NCBI GenBank assembly: GCA_036401395.1
Contig: DASWUZ010000368.1
Span: 1 to 64,000, forward strand
Length of the DNA: 64,000 nucleotides
Reading direction: 5' to 3'
Source of the DNA: DASWUZ01 sp036401395
GTDB lineage: Bacteria; Acidobacteriota; Terriglobia; Terriglobales; Acidobacteriaceae
Shown: piece after piece, positions 44,126 through 54,410 of the stretch
Numbering within the stretch: position 1 is the stretch's first letter
Layout: every line of letters starts with the position of its first letter
The notes under the pieces: generated by a model
The model's input: the letters and a program-made list of their open reading frames with translations, nothing else
The model's database searches: none
What the model was told of the DNA's origin: nothing
Position numbers and translations under genes: made by a program

Positions 44126-45993
44126 CTCGAGACGAGTGCCGCTGCGTTAAGACGAGACGAAGTCGTGAAGACTCGCCACGAGAAACTGTCTCCGCAGCGC
44201 CGAAGTCTAGTTTGATATGCGCCTTACTCATCTTTGCGTTGGTTACAGCTGCCAGCGCAAGTGCTGGAGAGCACACCAGTGCGGTCAGAGTGCAGGCGGA
44301 ATCAACCTTGGTGACCATCTTCGCAGCTGGGGTAGGGCCTCACAATCTGGAGATCGACGACGCAGCTGGGTTTATGGCTCCGATCGTAACTAGCACCTTC
44401 CGGGGCCCGCGCCATGACGTTGATGTGCAAGGGGCCGGCCTGATTGCCGGTGTTCTTTATCATGTTCGTCTCGACGGGGCAGCGGCGGGTGATATGCGTA
44501 TTCCGGTCGATGTCATAGCGAGACCGGAGGTGAACTGCCTGATGCTGCGGCGCTCCTGGGAGACACTGGGTCGCACTATGACCGGCGTCGGCTTCTCCGG
44601 GATCAGATGGGACACTGCGAGCGCCGGCTGGATTCCGATCCCGCATACCTACTTTATCGGACAGATGCTTTACAGTGCGGAGTTTTACCTGAGGCCGGCG
44701 CTTGGTGCAGCGAGAGACTGCAACGACCTGCAAACCATGGATGAGATTGCAAAATACTATGTGACGATGCTGCAGCAGACTGAAACCGTTGCTGCCTTGC
44801 TGAGCAGACCCAATGTCACGGCAGAGACAAAGGAGCGGCTGGCGCTCGTCGATCGCACGTCGCGCACGTTTGTCGCACCCTTTGACTCGCAGGTAGGCGA
44901 GGGCGAACTGTACAACGCACAATGGCTTCATCCAGCTGCGTTGCTGGTCAGGCTTGTGACCCTCCTGCCCGAGTCGGACCGCACTCCTGCGATGAACGTC
45001 TTTGCTACGGAATATGGGCCTTTTATTATCAAGGAGCATCTGGAACGCTACTTCGTCCAGCAACACATGCCCTCTCTTGGTGCAAGGCCCAGGGTGGGGC
45101 GTATCGCACAGTGGGAACTTGCGATGCAAGGACTCAGGGGCCGTGACCCCTGGGATTCGGCAATGTCTGACATCGATCTGTGGTTACTATCCTCCGCAGC
45201 CGAGATGCTTGGTGCGCATGCGAACGACCCCAGACTCGTGCCGCTCACTGCGCAGCAAGTCTCCATGCTGAACCTGGCGATCAGTACGGGCGTGCGTCTT
45301 TTTCAATCCAGGCGGACTTACTATCCTGACACCAGGGATTTCCTACACAGCAGAGTTGGAAGTGCAAGTTATTTCAACGGCGATGACGTGGGGCATCCTG
45401 ACCTTGCCTACAGTGGGGTCACAAGCGAAGCGCTTCCCACGCCCGATAAGAGGGCGGTCAAGCAGGACGCGAGCTGGGACATCGGCCACGCCTACCGCAT
45501 TCCACTCTTTTTGCGGGCTCTTTATGAGAACCGAAAAGCCACGGGATCACGCTTTCCTGAGTTCAAGGACTTGCAACTGGTAGTCAACCAGTATCTTTAC
45601 CGGGTCTTTAACGGGGATTTTACGCACCCGCTGTTCCACAACTACTTTGACGGGGGAGACGGCTGGCTACGCGTCGGTTTCAATGGCCCGGGATATGGAA
45701 ATCCGCCCTCCCTCTACTGCGATATGCACGACGAAAGGCGACTATGCCTGACACCGGGCAACATCGTCGGCTGGGGAGAGTTGGCCTTCGTCAACCCAGA
45801 TCTTGCCAAGCTGGAGCGATCGCTGATCGCAATGGCATTCGACGAATCTCCAGCCACCCACGCCTTCCGGGATCGCTACTACTTCTACAACGCTCCATAC
45901 CATCTGACCTCGATCGATGGCGCCCTGGTCTACGGAAATGATCTTTACTTCGTGATTGCAGAAGATGCGTCGATGATCGCTCCGGCCCAGTGA
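44122..45993 (+). CDS. Large secreted protein of unknown family (paralogue of 62301 gene)
   Basis: A 623-residue protein, translationally coupled to the dehydratase gene by an ATGA overlap. A signal peptide (CALLIFALVTAASASAG near residues 33-49) leads to a small beta-rich domain, then a long helical-looking region. The C-terminal third has HPDLAYSG, SWDIGHAYRIPLFLRALYEN, GGDGWLRVGF, GWGELAFVNPDLAKLE and FRDRYYFYN. The same landmarks in the same order occur in the protein at the right edge of the window, so they are paralogues. The tryptophan, aromatic and Asp-rich helical pattern could suit an alpha/alpha-toroid glycan-processing enzyme, but I recognise no family. Placement in the operon argues for a role in polymer maturation or release. 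Confidence 0.8.
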   Translation: MTRDECRCVKTRRSREDSPRETVSAAPKSSLICALLIFALVTAASASAGEHTSAVRVQAESTLVTIFAAGVGPHNLEIDDAAGFMAPIVTSTFRGPRHDVDVQGAGLIAGVLYHVRLDGAAAGDMRIPVDVIARPEVNCLMLRRSWETLGRTMTGVGFSGIRWDTASAGWIPIPHTYFIGQMLYSAEFYLRPALGAARDCNDLQTMDEIAKYYVTMLQQTETVAALLSRPNVTAETKERLALVDRTSRTFVAPFDSQVGEGELYNAQWLHPAALLVRLVTLLPESDRTPAMNVFATEYGPFIIKEHLERYFVQQHMPSLGARPRVGRIAQWELAMQGLRGRDPWDSAMSDIDLWLLSSAAEMLGAHANDPRLVPLTAQQVSMLNLAISTGVRLFQSRRTYYPDTRDFLHSRVGSASYFNGDDVGHPDLAYSGVTSEALPTPDKRAVKQDASWDIGHAYRIPLFLRALYENRKATGSRFPEFKDLQLVVNQYLYRVFNGDFTHPLFHNYFDGGDGWLRVGFNGPGYGNPPSLYCDMHDERRLCLTPGNIVGWGELAFVNPDLAKLERSLIAMAFDESPATHAFRDRYYFYNAPYHLTSIDGALVYGNDLYFVIAEDASMIAPAQ

Positions 45994-46334
45994 CCTTGAA
46001 GTGCACCGCAAGAAATTATTCAGAAGTTGTCGATCTGTTCGTCTGATGGGTGCAGGGCGACCGCACACTGGCTCTGGCGCGTCACCTGCCAGTCGTGAGC
46101 ATCTGCCGCGGTTCACAGATCTGTAAGAAAGTTCGGCCTGAAGCGGCGGGCGGAAGTGCACACTCGCCCGTTAACGACCACCGAATCCAAACGCTCTGGG
46201 CTCTCTCTCAAGAATGACCAGTACGTATGGACCTGAATAGTCCGGAACGGATGCGCACCTCCGTTCTTCATTATCTCGCACTCCAACCCGGGACTTGCAG
46301 TTAAGACTGCTTGTACCCTCCAGGAGCTCTGTTT
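45994..46334 (+). other. Intergenic region after the polysaccharide operon
   Basis: No gene or RNA is supported in this 341-base gap. It includes the leader of the PstS-like gene with AGGAG at its end. No terminator hairpin is obvious after the upstream stop. Confidence 0.5.
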
Positions 46335-48077
46335 ATGAAGAAGTCGCAATTAGTAGTTGGAGCCATGTCGATAGCAGCAACGCTGGCATGCGCTTCCAAC
46401 CTCATGGCCTACACGCCCGCGGAGACCTTCTACGCCGCCGGTTCTTCCGCTCAGTTCAACACGTTTGCACTGGCCGCCGGCGCCCCGAACATCTACTCCG
46501 CCGGCGTTCCCGCGCTTTGCGGCACCCACCACTGGAGCAAGAAAAACCCGGGCGGCTCGACTTCCATTACTTTGAACGATCCCCGCAACCCCGGATCCAT
46601 CGTTCCGGAGGGCGGCAACATCTGGATCGTCTGGAACGACGCCGCAGCTTCACAGACCTCCGGGGGAGTGATCTGCTACTACCTGTCGGTGGACTCGATT
46701 GTGGGCGTGCGCGGCTACCAGGCGAAGGGGACCATCTCCTTGCCTGCCGGCCTGGTGGGCGTTGCCGATTCGAATATCGTCCCGCTGCTAGGCGCCGGCG
46801 AAGCTCTTCCAGCGAACATCCAGTCGGTGGTGAACGGCTCCGTCCTGAACGTTGGTGTCACGGATATACGTCCTGAAGATGCCAAGTTCGCAACCATGCG
46901 CGCCTTAACAGCGTATGGTACCCAGATCACTGGTCGTGGATTCACGGGCGTCGGTTATGGTCCATTCCCGATCGGCACCTCGATCCAGAGCTCGCAGAGC
47001 AGCGCGACTGCCAACCCTGTTGATTTCGCTATCGTGCCTTCGGACACCGATCCCGTCAACAGCTCTTTTCCCGTTCGCACCTATATCGACGCTTCAGTCG
47101 GCGCCTCGCCGATCCTTGTCTTCGCAAATCAGAGCAACACCGGCAATGGGCACTTTGGCGATGGCCACTACACTAACGTAAACCGCTTTGTCCTAGCCAA
47201 TGTCGTCACCGGTAACCTGAGGCACATCCGCGATCTGGCCGATGTAGCGGGCGAAGCCGATGCTCCTATACATGTATTTATCCGCGAGCCGCTTTCAGGC
47301 ACGTATAACACCATGGACTTCACCGTTCCTAATTCGCGTGAAATAGGTGGTGACCCCTCCTTCGCCAATGGCGTAGTTATAGGCCAAGAGGCAAACATCA
47401 CTCCTTCCAACACCGGCTGCACCGTAAAGCCTTGCACTGTGGAGAGCGGCAATCCCCTCTACCATATCTTTTCGAACGGAGCGACCCGCGCACGCGTAGT
47501 TGGCACCGGCGAGATGATCAGCACGGTAAGCGCAACATCCGATGCGATAGGCTATGCCTTCTGGGGCTATAGTGCGTTTCAAGGCAAGCCAAACATCAAG
47601 TACATGACGGTTGACGGCGTCGATCCGCTCTACTCCGGCCCTGCGTCCAACCCCAACGGCGTCGGTTTCATTCCGCAATGCGCAACCAGCGGCGGCGTAG
47701 TGACGTCTTGCCCACTGCTCAACTTTCCCAACGTAGTCAACGGTACCTATCCGATCTGGAGCAAGCTGCGCCTGCTCTATGATCCCTCAGACGCCACCAA
47801 CATCGCGACGACTATGGTCTCCTACGCCCAGGCCGCTGCAAACCCCATTACCGGCATCGTCACCGACTTCGTTCCGGCTCCTCTCCTGCAGGTCTTCCGT
47901 TCGCACTTTGCACAGGTGGTCACGGATTCCGGAGCCGGCTACGGCGGCAATAACGGCTTCAAGTCCGGCGTTCCCGAGACTGGCGGCGACATGGGCGGCG
48001 CGGTCTACACCGTGCAGTCCGAACTCGATTACATCAACGACACTGGTGGTCTGCAGCAGACGGACCAGAAGCAATAA
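46335..48077 (+). CDS. PstS-like periplasmic substrate-binding protein
   Basis: A 580-residue secreted protein, longer than usual phosphate-binding PstS (about 330-350). A signal peptide (KKSQLVVGAMSIAATLACAS, cleavage near NLMA) is followed by FYAAGSSAQFNTFALAAG, the PBP-like anion-binding start. Later come TVSATSDAIGYAFWGYSAFQ and IKYMTVDGVDPLY, both typical of the second lobe of PstS-like proteins. Long inserts between them are Ser/Pro/Gly-rich. No pst transporter genes are near. It might bind phosphate or a glycan at the surface; ligand unknown. AGGAG lies ten bases before the ATG at 46335. A strong hairpin follows the stop. Confidence 0.78.
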   Translation: MKKSQLVVGAMSIAATLACASNLMAYTPAETFYAAGSSAQFNTFALAAGAPNIYSAGVPALCGTHHWSKKNPGGSTSITLNDPRNPGSIVPEGGNIWIVWNDAAASQTSGGVICYYLSVDSIVGVRGYQAKGTISLPAGLVGVADSNIVPLLGAGEALPANIQSVVNGSVLNVGVTDIRPEDAKFATMRALTAYGTQITGRGFTGVGYGPFPIGTSIQSSQSSATANPVDFAIVPSDTDPVNSSFPVRTYIDASVGASPILVFANQSNTGNGHFGDGHYTNVNRFVLANVVTGNLRHIRDLADVAGEADAPIHVFIREPLSGTYNTMDFTVPNSREIGGDPSFANGVVIGQEANITPSNTGCTVKPCTVESGNPLYHIFSNGATRARVVGTGEMISTVSATSDAIGYAFWGYSAFQGKPNIKYMTVDGVDPLYSGPASNPNGVGFIPQCATSGGVVTSCPLLNFPNVVNGTYPIWSKLRLLYDPSDATNIATTMVSYAQAAANPITGIVTDFVPAPLLQVFRSHFAQVVTDSGAGYGGNNGFKSGVPETGGDMGGAVYTVQSELDYINDTGGLQQTDQKQ

Positions 48078-48101
48078 TGCACTCCTCGGATGCATAGGGC
48101 G

Positions 48102-48128
48102 GGCAGCTGACTTTTCGGGTCAGCTGCC
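48102..48128 (+). terminator. Terminator hairpin after the PstS-like gene
   Basis: A perfect ten-base-pair stem (48102-48111 with 48119-48128) encloses a TTTTCGG loop. It is 24 bases past the stop. The following sequence is pyrimidine-rich and lacks a pure T-run, so termination may be partial. Confidence 0.65.
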
Positions 48129-48235
48129 TTCCACTTCTCTCTCGTTGTCAACTGCTCTAGGCCCGCTCCGGTGGTAGCGCAGCCTAGTAGGACAGACCCA
48201 AACCTTACCATCACGGCCTGGAAGAACAGAAAAGA

Positions 48236-48961
48236 ATGTACGGAAGTCGGCGGCTTGTTCATCGGGCGATCTGGTCATTAAGGCGCAGCCTTAATCTCAG
48301 CCCTATGCAGAGCGTAATGCGCGAACTGAAGCGGAGAGGTGCGCCGCTCAGCGATATGAATGCGCTGGAGATGTTTGGCGGTGACGGGTCGCGCCATACC
48401 CTTGACTATTGCAGGTTGGTAAAAAGCCTGGACATCTGGGAGGTAAACCAGTTAATGGAGCCTGCTCTGTGTCGTAACTTTCCCACAGCAAGCATCACAA
48501 TAGGAAATTCGTTCGAACAGATACTGCTTACAAAGAAGACATACGATCTGCTGGTCATCGACAACTCTGCCGGTCTCTTTGGATTGCACAAAGAGTACTG
48601 TGAACATTTCGAAGCCTTTGCTCCAAGCCTCTTCCGCATTCTTCGGCCGTCGGCCGTTGTCATTCTGAACGTTGTACCTGATCTAGAGAAAACAACGCAC
48701 GCTTCAGATTCCACAGTGTCGACGACGCAACTCGCTCGTCGCGCCGCGTTTTACCAGACTGAGCACCCTGCACAGATTGCTATCGATCAGATGGTTCCGA
48801 TCTACGCCGGCATTGCACGAAGAGCTGGCTTTGAGATGGTCTGGCATTTCACCCTTTGCCGTACTGTGCGTACCCAGGTCCACTATCTGGTGATGAAGCT
48901 ATCGCGCCTGACAGTGCCTGCACACGCAAATGGCTGTCTAGCCAGCTTCACCGCTAAGTAG
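48236..48961 (+). CDS. Methyltransferase-like protein (class I SAM fold)
   Basis: A 241-residue protein with a Rossmann-like start: ALEMFGGDGSRHTLDYCRLV resembles motif I of class I AdoMet methyltransferases. SLDIWEVNQ fits an acidic motif II position, and YDLLVIDNSAGLFG a motif IV. There is no signal peptide, so it should be cytoplasmic. GGAAG precedes the ATG. It sits between the PstS-like gene and a secreted hydrolase in an otherwise secreted-protein region. Methylation of a polysaccharide sugar is possible; the family assignment is moderate. Confidence 0.65.
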   Translation: MYGSRRLVHRAIWSLRRSLNLSPMQSVMRELKRRGAPLSDMNALEMFGGDGSRHTLDYCRLVKSLDIWEVNQLMEPALCRNFPTASITIGNSFEQILLTKKTYDLLVIDNSAGLFGLHKEYCEHFEAFAPSLFRILRPSAVVILNVVPDLEKTTHASDSTVSTTQLARRAAFYQTEHPAQIAIDQMVPIYAGIARRAGFEMVWHFTLCRTVRTQVHYLVMKLSRLTVPAHANGCLASFTAK

Positions 48962-49019
48962 TGAGCGTTCTGTGCGCTCTGCTCGACGCGGGAAGAGACC
49001 CGTACTTCAGGAGATTCTC

Positions 49020-50072
49020 TTGGTTCCGGTTCCTGTTTTCAAACGCTTTCTACTTTGCATGATCTTAGTCGCCGCTGCGGCGGCGTCGGCTTGCGCTCAG
49101 ACGACCGCGGCGGCCACTCCGGCGGGTGCAACGCCGGAGCTCGTGCGCGCCACGACGGGGCAGGGCATGGAGCTCGCCCGTGCAGTTGAGAGCTTCACCA
49201 TTCTGTCGCTAAAAGGCAGTGTCTTGAACGCTGAACCGCCGCTGCTAGGCAGCCGAGAGGTGACCGCCGACTTTGTGCGAGAGCTGTATCAACTGCGTTG
49301 GCGGCCGAACGATCCAATTGATCTCTACGTTATCCTTCCCCGCAACGTACGGAAACCCCCGGTCTCGCTATATCTTTACGGATATCCCAGCGAGACGGAC
49401 CGATTTAAAGATGACCGGTACTGCAAGCGGGTAGTGCATAACGGAGTCGCTGCGGTCGGTTTCGTCTCAGCCTTGACAGGACATCGGGACGACTTTCGTC
49501 CACCCACTCAGAATCTCATCAGCCAGTTACCTGAGGCACTCGCCACAACTACCCACGATGTGCAGATGATCCTTGACTATCTTGAAACACGTAAAGACCT
49601 CGACATGAACAACGTAGGCATGTTCGGTCAGGGCTCCGGTGGGGCAATAGCAGTACTGGCCGCGGCCGCCGATCCGCGGATCAAAGTGCTCGATCTGCTC
49701 GATCCCTGGGGTGACTGGCCTACTTGGGTGGCGAAGGCCCCGGACGTATCGGCTCAGCAGCGCTCCGCCCTCCTCGAGCCGGGCGTCCAGAAACAACTGG
49801 AGCCGCTCGAGCCCGTTCACTACCTGCCCCAGCTGAAGACACGCAAGGTGCGGCTTCAGTTCGTCGACCAGGCGGGAGAGCCGAGAGAGGCTGTTCACAG
49901 CCTGGAGATGGCAGCATCGCCGGATGCGCAGATCATTCACTATCCGACTGGACACGCGATGTGGATTTCGACTTCAGACGGGCGACTCTTCGAGTGGTTG
50001 GCGGCAGAGTTGAAGAAGACACAGGATAGCAAGCCCGGCGGTATCTCGGCTCGAATTGACCCGGCGCGATAG
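49020..50072 (+). CDS. Secreted alpha/beta hydrolase-like protein
   Basis: A 350-residue protein with a signal peptide (FKRFLLCMILVAAAAASACA). The mature part has an alpha/beta hydrolase pattern: PVSLYLYGYPSETDRF, NNVGMFGQGSGGAIAVLAAA as nucleophile elbow, LDLLDPWGDW, and a C-terminal IHYPTGHAMWIS with a candidate catalytic histidine. The residue two before the serine is Gln rather than Gly, so the motif is non-standard. The TTG at 49020 is chosen because AGGAG lies eight bases upstream and the signal peptide then begins correctly; a GTG at 48972 is an alternative. The start is ten codons or so after the methyltransferase-like gene, so they may be co-transcribed. Substrate unknown. Confidence 0.75.
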   Translation: MVPVPVFKRFLLCMILVAAAAASACAQTTAAATPAGATPELVRATTGQGMELARAVESFTILSLKGSVLNAEPPLLGSREVTADFVRELYQLRWRPNDPIDLYVILPRNVRKPPVSLYLYGYPSETDRFKDDRYCKRVVHNGVAAVGFVSALTGHRDDFRPPTQNLISQLPEALATTTHDVQMILDYLETRKDLDMNNVGMFGQGSGGAIAVLAAAADPRIKVLDLLDPWGDWPTWVAKAPDVSAQQRSALLEPGVQKQLEPLEPVHYLPQLKTRKVRLQFVDQAGEPREAVHSLEMAASPDAQIIHYPTGHAMWISTSDGRLFEWLAAELKKTQDSKPGGISARIDPAR

Positions 50073-50212
50073 CTAGGCTACACGCTCATGTGATGCTCTC
50101 TGCACCGCCGCGCCGCAGGGTTCGCGCTGCGATACAGGTTGCAGCCTAACAATGAGCACGATCGATTCGGCATCCCGCCGAACCTTACGAGTAAGACAGC
50201 TAAAGGACAACC

Positions 50213-53200
50213 ATGCATAATCGCTCGCCCACTTTGATTGGTCTTATATTCTTGGCCACCATCTGCCACGTTCGGACGCTAGCCGTGTGGGGCCAGCAGG
50301 CGCCAGAAGCTAACTCCACTGCTACACAGAACGGATCGGCCTCCCTCGAGGGAACTGTCACCGACAGCACCGGCGCCGTACTCGTAGGGGCCCAGGTATC
50401 AGTCCGCAATGCGGCGGGCGAGGTAAAGCTGGCTGTAACGGATTCAGCCGGAAGGTACCGCATCAATGGCCTTGCTCCCGGTTCCTACGACGTCACCGTC
50501 AGTGCGGAAGCCTTCAGCAACTTCAACAGCAGCGGGTTGATTGTGAGGGCCGGCGTCGCCTCGACCATGGACGCGCAGCTTGCAGCCGCGGGCGGAGCGA
50601 CAACTGTCAGCGTAACGACGCAGAAGTCTACGCAGATCGAGACCGAGAATGCAGAAGTCTCTGGAACTCTAAACCAGAAGGAGATCGTCTCTCTTGGTCT
50701 GAATGGCCGCAATTTTTCCTCGCTCATCTCGCTCGCCCCAGGCGTGAGCAATCAGACCGGGCAGGATGAAGCCAAAGTGGGAGTAGTCGGGAGCGCAAAG
50801 TTCAGCGTGAATGGCGGTCGCGTCGAGTACAACACTTTCAGCGTGGACGGCAATGACGTGCTGAACGCGGACATCGCCGCGAGTCATGGACATGCGACCC
50901 TGCTGGTGTATCCCAGCGTGGACGCGATTCAAGAGATGAAGGTACTTACCTCTAATTATGGCGCTCAGTACGGGCGCAGCGCATCAGGCACGGTCCAGGT
51001 CGCACTTAAATCAGGCGGCTCAAAGTTTCACGGCAATGTCTACGAGTTTCTCAGGAATGAAGTATTTAATTCACGAAACTATTTCGATGCTCCCGGCAAG
51101 GCTCCGCTCTACCGCCGAAATGATTTCGGCGGCACCATCGGCGGGCCTATCTATAAAGACAAGACTTTCTTTTTCTTCTCGGAAGAGTTCCGGAAGGAAC
51201 GCAGCCCATTTCAGTTCAACCAGGGAGTTCCCTCCGATGCAGAGCGCGGCTACAACCTCGTTACCCAAAGCTACGGCAGCGTTGGAGACTTTAGCGATGT
51301 TTGCCCCGGCCAGGGTAATGTGAGCTTCAGTACCGCGAAATATCCAGATTGCCCTGGCTCAGGTACCAGCGGACAGAAGGTCTCTTACCTCTATAACCAG
51401 ATCACGCTTGCCGAGCCGGCACTCGCCATCCTGAGGGCAGGGCTGATACCACGAGCTAACTCGACTACCGGATGCAACTCAAGCACCGGATCTTGCTATG
51501 TTCAGACCGTCTCCCCGCCCACCGATTATCGCGAAGATTTATTCCGCTTCGACCAAAGCATTAACGACAAAACGAAGTTTTATGTAAGTGGCGTACACGA
51601 CCATTGGCAGACGGTCACGGCGGTGCCGCAGTGGGCTACTAACGTCAACAGCTTTCCGACGGTGTTGAACTCGTTCGTCGGACCCGGCGCCAGCCTGATC
51701 GGGCATGTGACGAACGTTATTACTTCCACGCTGCTGAGCGATTTCTCGGTGGGCGTGACTGCGCAGCGCATCAAGCTCTATAGCCTGCCAGGCCCTGGCG
51801 TTATTTTGAGCCGGTCTGCGCTCGATGGCGTCCCCGACCCCATCGGGTCGCTTTTCAACAATGGCGGTGGTGGAAAACTGCCCGGCATTGTCATAGCCGG
51901 CAACAACCCAGCTTACGGCGGCAACGGGTTCAACTCCGATACCTCCTTCGAGCCCTGGTTTCACACTATAGCGAATGGCACGATCAGCGAGAACGTCAGT
52001 AAGTACACCGGCAAGCACAGCTTCCAGTTCGGAGTGCAGTTCGTCGAGGTCAAGAGGCACGAGTACAGCTCTGCAAATGGTGCGAATACCGGTAATGTGC
52101 AAGGCGTACTGACCTTTCGGAACACAGGGAGCTACCTGACCACAGGTAATGCGTTCGCGGACTTCATCTTTGGCGGCTTAACCGGACAGGCAAATCCGCA
52201 GTCGGCAGGAGATGTGCAGAGCTTCCAACAAGACAACACTCAGATCACATACCACGTCGCGTACTTCACAACCGAGCCTTTCTTTCAGGATGACTGGAAA
52301 GTCACACCGCGACTTACCGTCAATCTGGGCCTGCGAGTGAGCATGTTTTACAACTGGAGGCCGGACGGGCACGAGCCGCTCTTCAACTGGCTCCCGGATC
52401 AGTACGACGGGGCCCTACCTGCGGCTTATGGCATCACAGTAAACTCGCTTCATGGATATCTGCAGCCCGTGCAGGGGGCCGCGGACCGCACCGGCGCGCC
52501 TCTTCCGCTGGACATCGCAAATCTCAACCCCGTCATGACCAATGGCCTTGTGGAATGTGGTTACGGGGGCATACCAAAGAGCTGTCAGACGTCTCACGTC
52601 TTCAACCCCGCGCCTCGTGTGGGCTTCGCATGGGATCCCACGGGATTGGGAAAGACCTCGATCCGCGGCGGCTATGGTCTTTTCTTCGAACACGGAACCG
52701 GCAGTGAGGCGAATGCGGCTTCCTTGATGGCAAATCCCCCGTCTGTCCTCAGCATGCAAGAGGACACGACGTTCTACACTGCGATTGGCAAATTCAATGG
52801 TGGCAATGTACAGGCAGCCTTCCCGTTGAACGTGGTATCCATTCCCACGAAGACGATCTGGCCATACGCGCAACAGTGGAGCTTTGGAATCCAGCACCAG
52901 ATCGATAACGACACCGCGGCTACTCTCTCCTACGTTGGCAGCAAAGGTACACACTTGTCCGCTGCCATGCAGATCAATCAGCTCCCACCAGTATCGAGCG
53001 GGAATAATCCTTTCTCCCTGCATCAGCCCATCGTCGGCGCTCAATATTGCCAGGCGAGTACCCTCGACTACACTGACCCCCATAACCCAACGACCAGCTT
53101 TACCTTCCCCGACGGCTCCCAGCTATCCTACAAAGACAACCCATCAGCCGTGCTCGCATTGATAGCTGCGTGCGACGGCACTCCTGGCGGTCCTACTTCG

Positions 53201-54196
53201 GTTGACATAGACTTTCCGCTTAACTGGCTTCGCCCCTACAAAGGTATCGGCAGTGTCGAAGCAATCCGCGACGTGGCAGGCTCGGTCTATCACTCGGCGC
53301 AGTTTACTCTCCGTCACAACCACGGTCCTCTCGACGTCGGCGTCTCCTACACTTTCTCCCACTCGATCGATTCGGCATCAGACCGGTTTAGCTCTACCTT
53401 TGTAGACTCATTTAACCTGGCTGCCAATCGAGCAAGTTCCGACTTTGATCAACGACATCTGCTTAACATTGACTACATCTATCAGCTACCCGCGATCACG
53501 GGATGGAGCAGGTTGAGGGATGCTATAGGCTGTACGCCCAGAGATGTAGAGACCGGCAATGCAAGCTGCCCACCTACGGTTTCAGTGCCCACCTTCGGCG
53601 ATATCTCGGCCAGAGTTCGCAGCTTTCTCAGTGGCTGGTCGCTCTCGGGTATCACTCTGTTTCAGACCGGCACGCCATTCAGCGTCGTGAATGGTGCAGG
53701 AAGTTCCGGTATAGCGGCGCTAGACAATGCAGGCCTTGCCTTGGGAAACACCGCCGATTCCTATCCTGATGTCTCCATCAGCAAGGGGAACTGCAATACT
53801 TCCTCAGAACATACAAGGACCTTTGGCCCCTTGCTCGGGAATCCCTGCCACTTTGTCGCCCCACGCGGCCTCACGCAAGGTAACGCCGGGCGCAATTCGT
53901 TCAACAACCCTCCGCGGCTGAACTTCGACATGGCGCTGCTCAAGGACTTCAAAGTGTGGGGCGAACACAACCTCGAGTTCCGCTCCGAGGCATTTAATGT
54001 CTTTAACGTGACACAATTTCGCATCTACGACCCAAACAAAGGCAACACTGGAAGCAACACCGTGAGCTGTTATGGAGGCCCGGAGACGGGCTACTCCGCG
54101 GGTGCACCGTCCTGCATTGCGAGCAACGCATTCCTACACCCGGTCGACGCCCACCGCCCGCGAACCGTACAGTTCGGCCTGAAGCTGGAGTTTTAA
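50213..54196 (+). CDS. TonB-dependent receptor, Oar-like
   Basis: A 1327-residue outer-membrane protein. It has a signal peptide (TLIGLIFLATICHVRTLAVW), then a carboxypeptidase regulatory-like domain at about residues 42-127 (LEGTVTDSTGAVLVGAQVSV, SDVTV-like beta strands), a plug domain with LNGRNFSSLISLAPGV, and a long beta-barrel. It ends VQFGLKLEF with the terminal Phe typical of barrel proteins. Such Oar-like receptors are abundant in Acidobacteriota and are thought to import large or glycan ligands. AAAGGA is placed well before the ATG. Its neighbour is an Ig/NHL lipoprotein that could be a partner. Ligand unknown. Confidence 0.93.
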   Translation: MHNRSPTLIGLIFLATICHVRTLAVWGQQAPEANSTATQNGSASLEGTVTDSTGAVLVGAQVSVRNAAGEVKLAVTDSAGRYRINGLAPGSYDVTVSAEAFSNFNSSGLIVRAGVASTMDAQLAAAGGATTVSVTTQKSTQIETENAEVSGTLNQKEIVSLGLNGRNFSSLISLAPGVSNQTGQDEAKVGVVGSAKFSVNGGRVEYNTFSVDGNDVLNADIAASHGHATLLVYPSVDAIQEMKVLTSNYGAQYGRSASGTVQVALKSGGSKFHGNVYEFLRNEVFNSRNYFDAPGKAPLYRRNDFGGTIGGPIYKDKTFFFFSEEFRKERSPFQFNQGVPSDAERGYNLVTQSYGSVGDFSDVCPGQGNVSFSTAKYPDCPGSGTSGQKVSYLYNQITLAEPALAILRAGLIPRANSTTGCNSSTGSCYVQTVSPPTDYREDLFRFDQSINDKTKFYVSGVHDHWQTVTAVPQWATNVNSFPTVLNSFVGPGASLIGHVTNVITSTLLSDFSVGVTAQRIKLYSLPGPGVILSRSALDGVPDPIGSLFNNGGGGKLPGIVIAGNNPAYGGNGFNSDTSFEPWFHTIANGTISENVSKYTGKHSFQFGVQFVEVKRHEYSSANGANTGNVQGVLTFRNTGSYLTTGNAFADFIFGGLTGQANPQSAGDVQSFQQDNTQITYHVAYFTTEPFFQDDWKVTPRLTVNLGLRVSMFYNWRPDGHEPLFNWLPDQYDGALPAAYGITVNSLHGYLQPVQGAADRTGAPLPLDIANLNPVMTNGLVECGYGGIPKSCQTSHVFNPAPRVGFAWDPTGLGKTSIRGGYGLFFEHGTGSEANAASLMANPPSVLSMQEDTTFYTAIGKFNGGNVQAAFPLNVVSIPTKTIWPYAQQWSFGIQHQIDNDTAATLSYVGSKGTHLSAAMQINQLPPVSSGNNPFSLHQPIVGAQYCQASTLDYTDPHNPTTSFTFPDGSQLSYKDNPSAVLALIAACDGTPGGPTSVDIDFPLNWLRPYKGIGSVEAIRDVAGSVYHSAQFTLRHNHGPLDVGVSYTFSHSIDSASDRFSSTFVDSFNLAANRASSDFDQRHLLNIDYIYQLPAITGWSRLRDAIGCTPRDVETGNASCPPTVSVPTFGDISARVRSFLSGWSLSGITLFQTGTPFSVVNGAGSSGIAALDNAGLALGNTADSYPDVSISKGNCNTSSEHTRTFGPLLGNPCHFVAPRGLTQGNAGRNSFNNPPRLNFDMALLKDFKVWGEHNLEFRSEAFNVFNVTQFRIYDPNKGNTGSNTVSCYGGPETGYSAGAPSCIASNAFLHPVDAHRPRTVQFGLKLEF

Positions 54197-54410
54197 CTCT
54201 ATTTCGCGTTTGTAGAACCGTGCGTCACAAGGCCGTTGCATTGGGGTGCTCCAGCTTGTCTCCGGTTCTTTAACTGTCCTCCACCGGACAGGTCTCCCTA
54301 AATTTAAGTCGGAGTTCTTGATGAGATCGAGGTCCGTATCTTCTGTATTCGTTACTGCAATCTTCTTGAATCCCCGTCTATCGGAGACGAATGTTCGCAC
54401 GCGCAGAGAC

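Noticed and set aside
44302..45129. Open frame of 275 codons on the minus strand
   Set aside because: Antisense to the secreted paralogue gene at 44122, whose relation to the 62301 protein proves the coding strand.
27827..45993. Exosortase/PEP-CTERM system linked to the polysaccharide locus
   Set aside because: No exosortase-like protein and no PEP-CTERM sorting tails were found in the translated genes.
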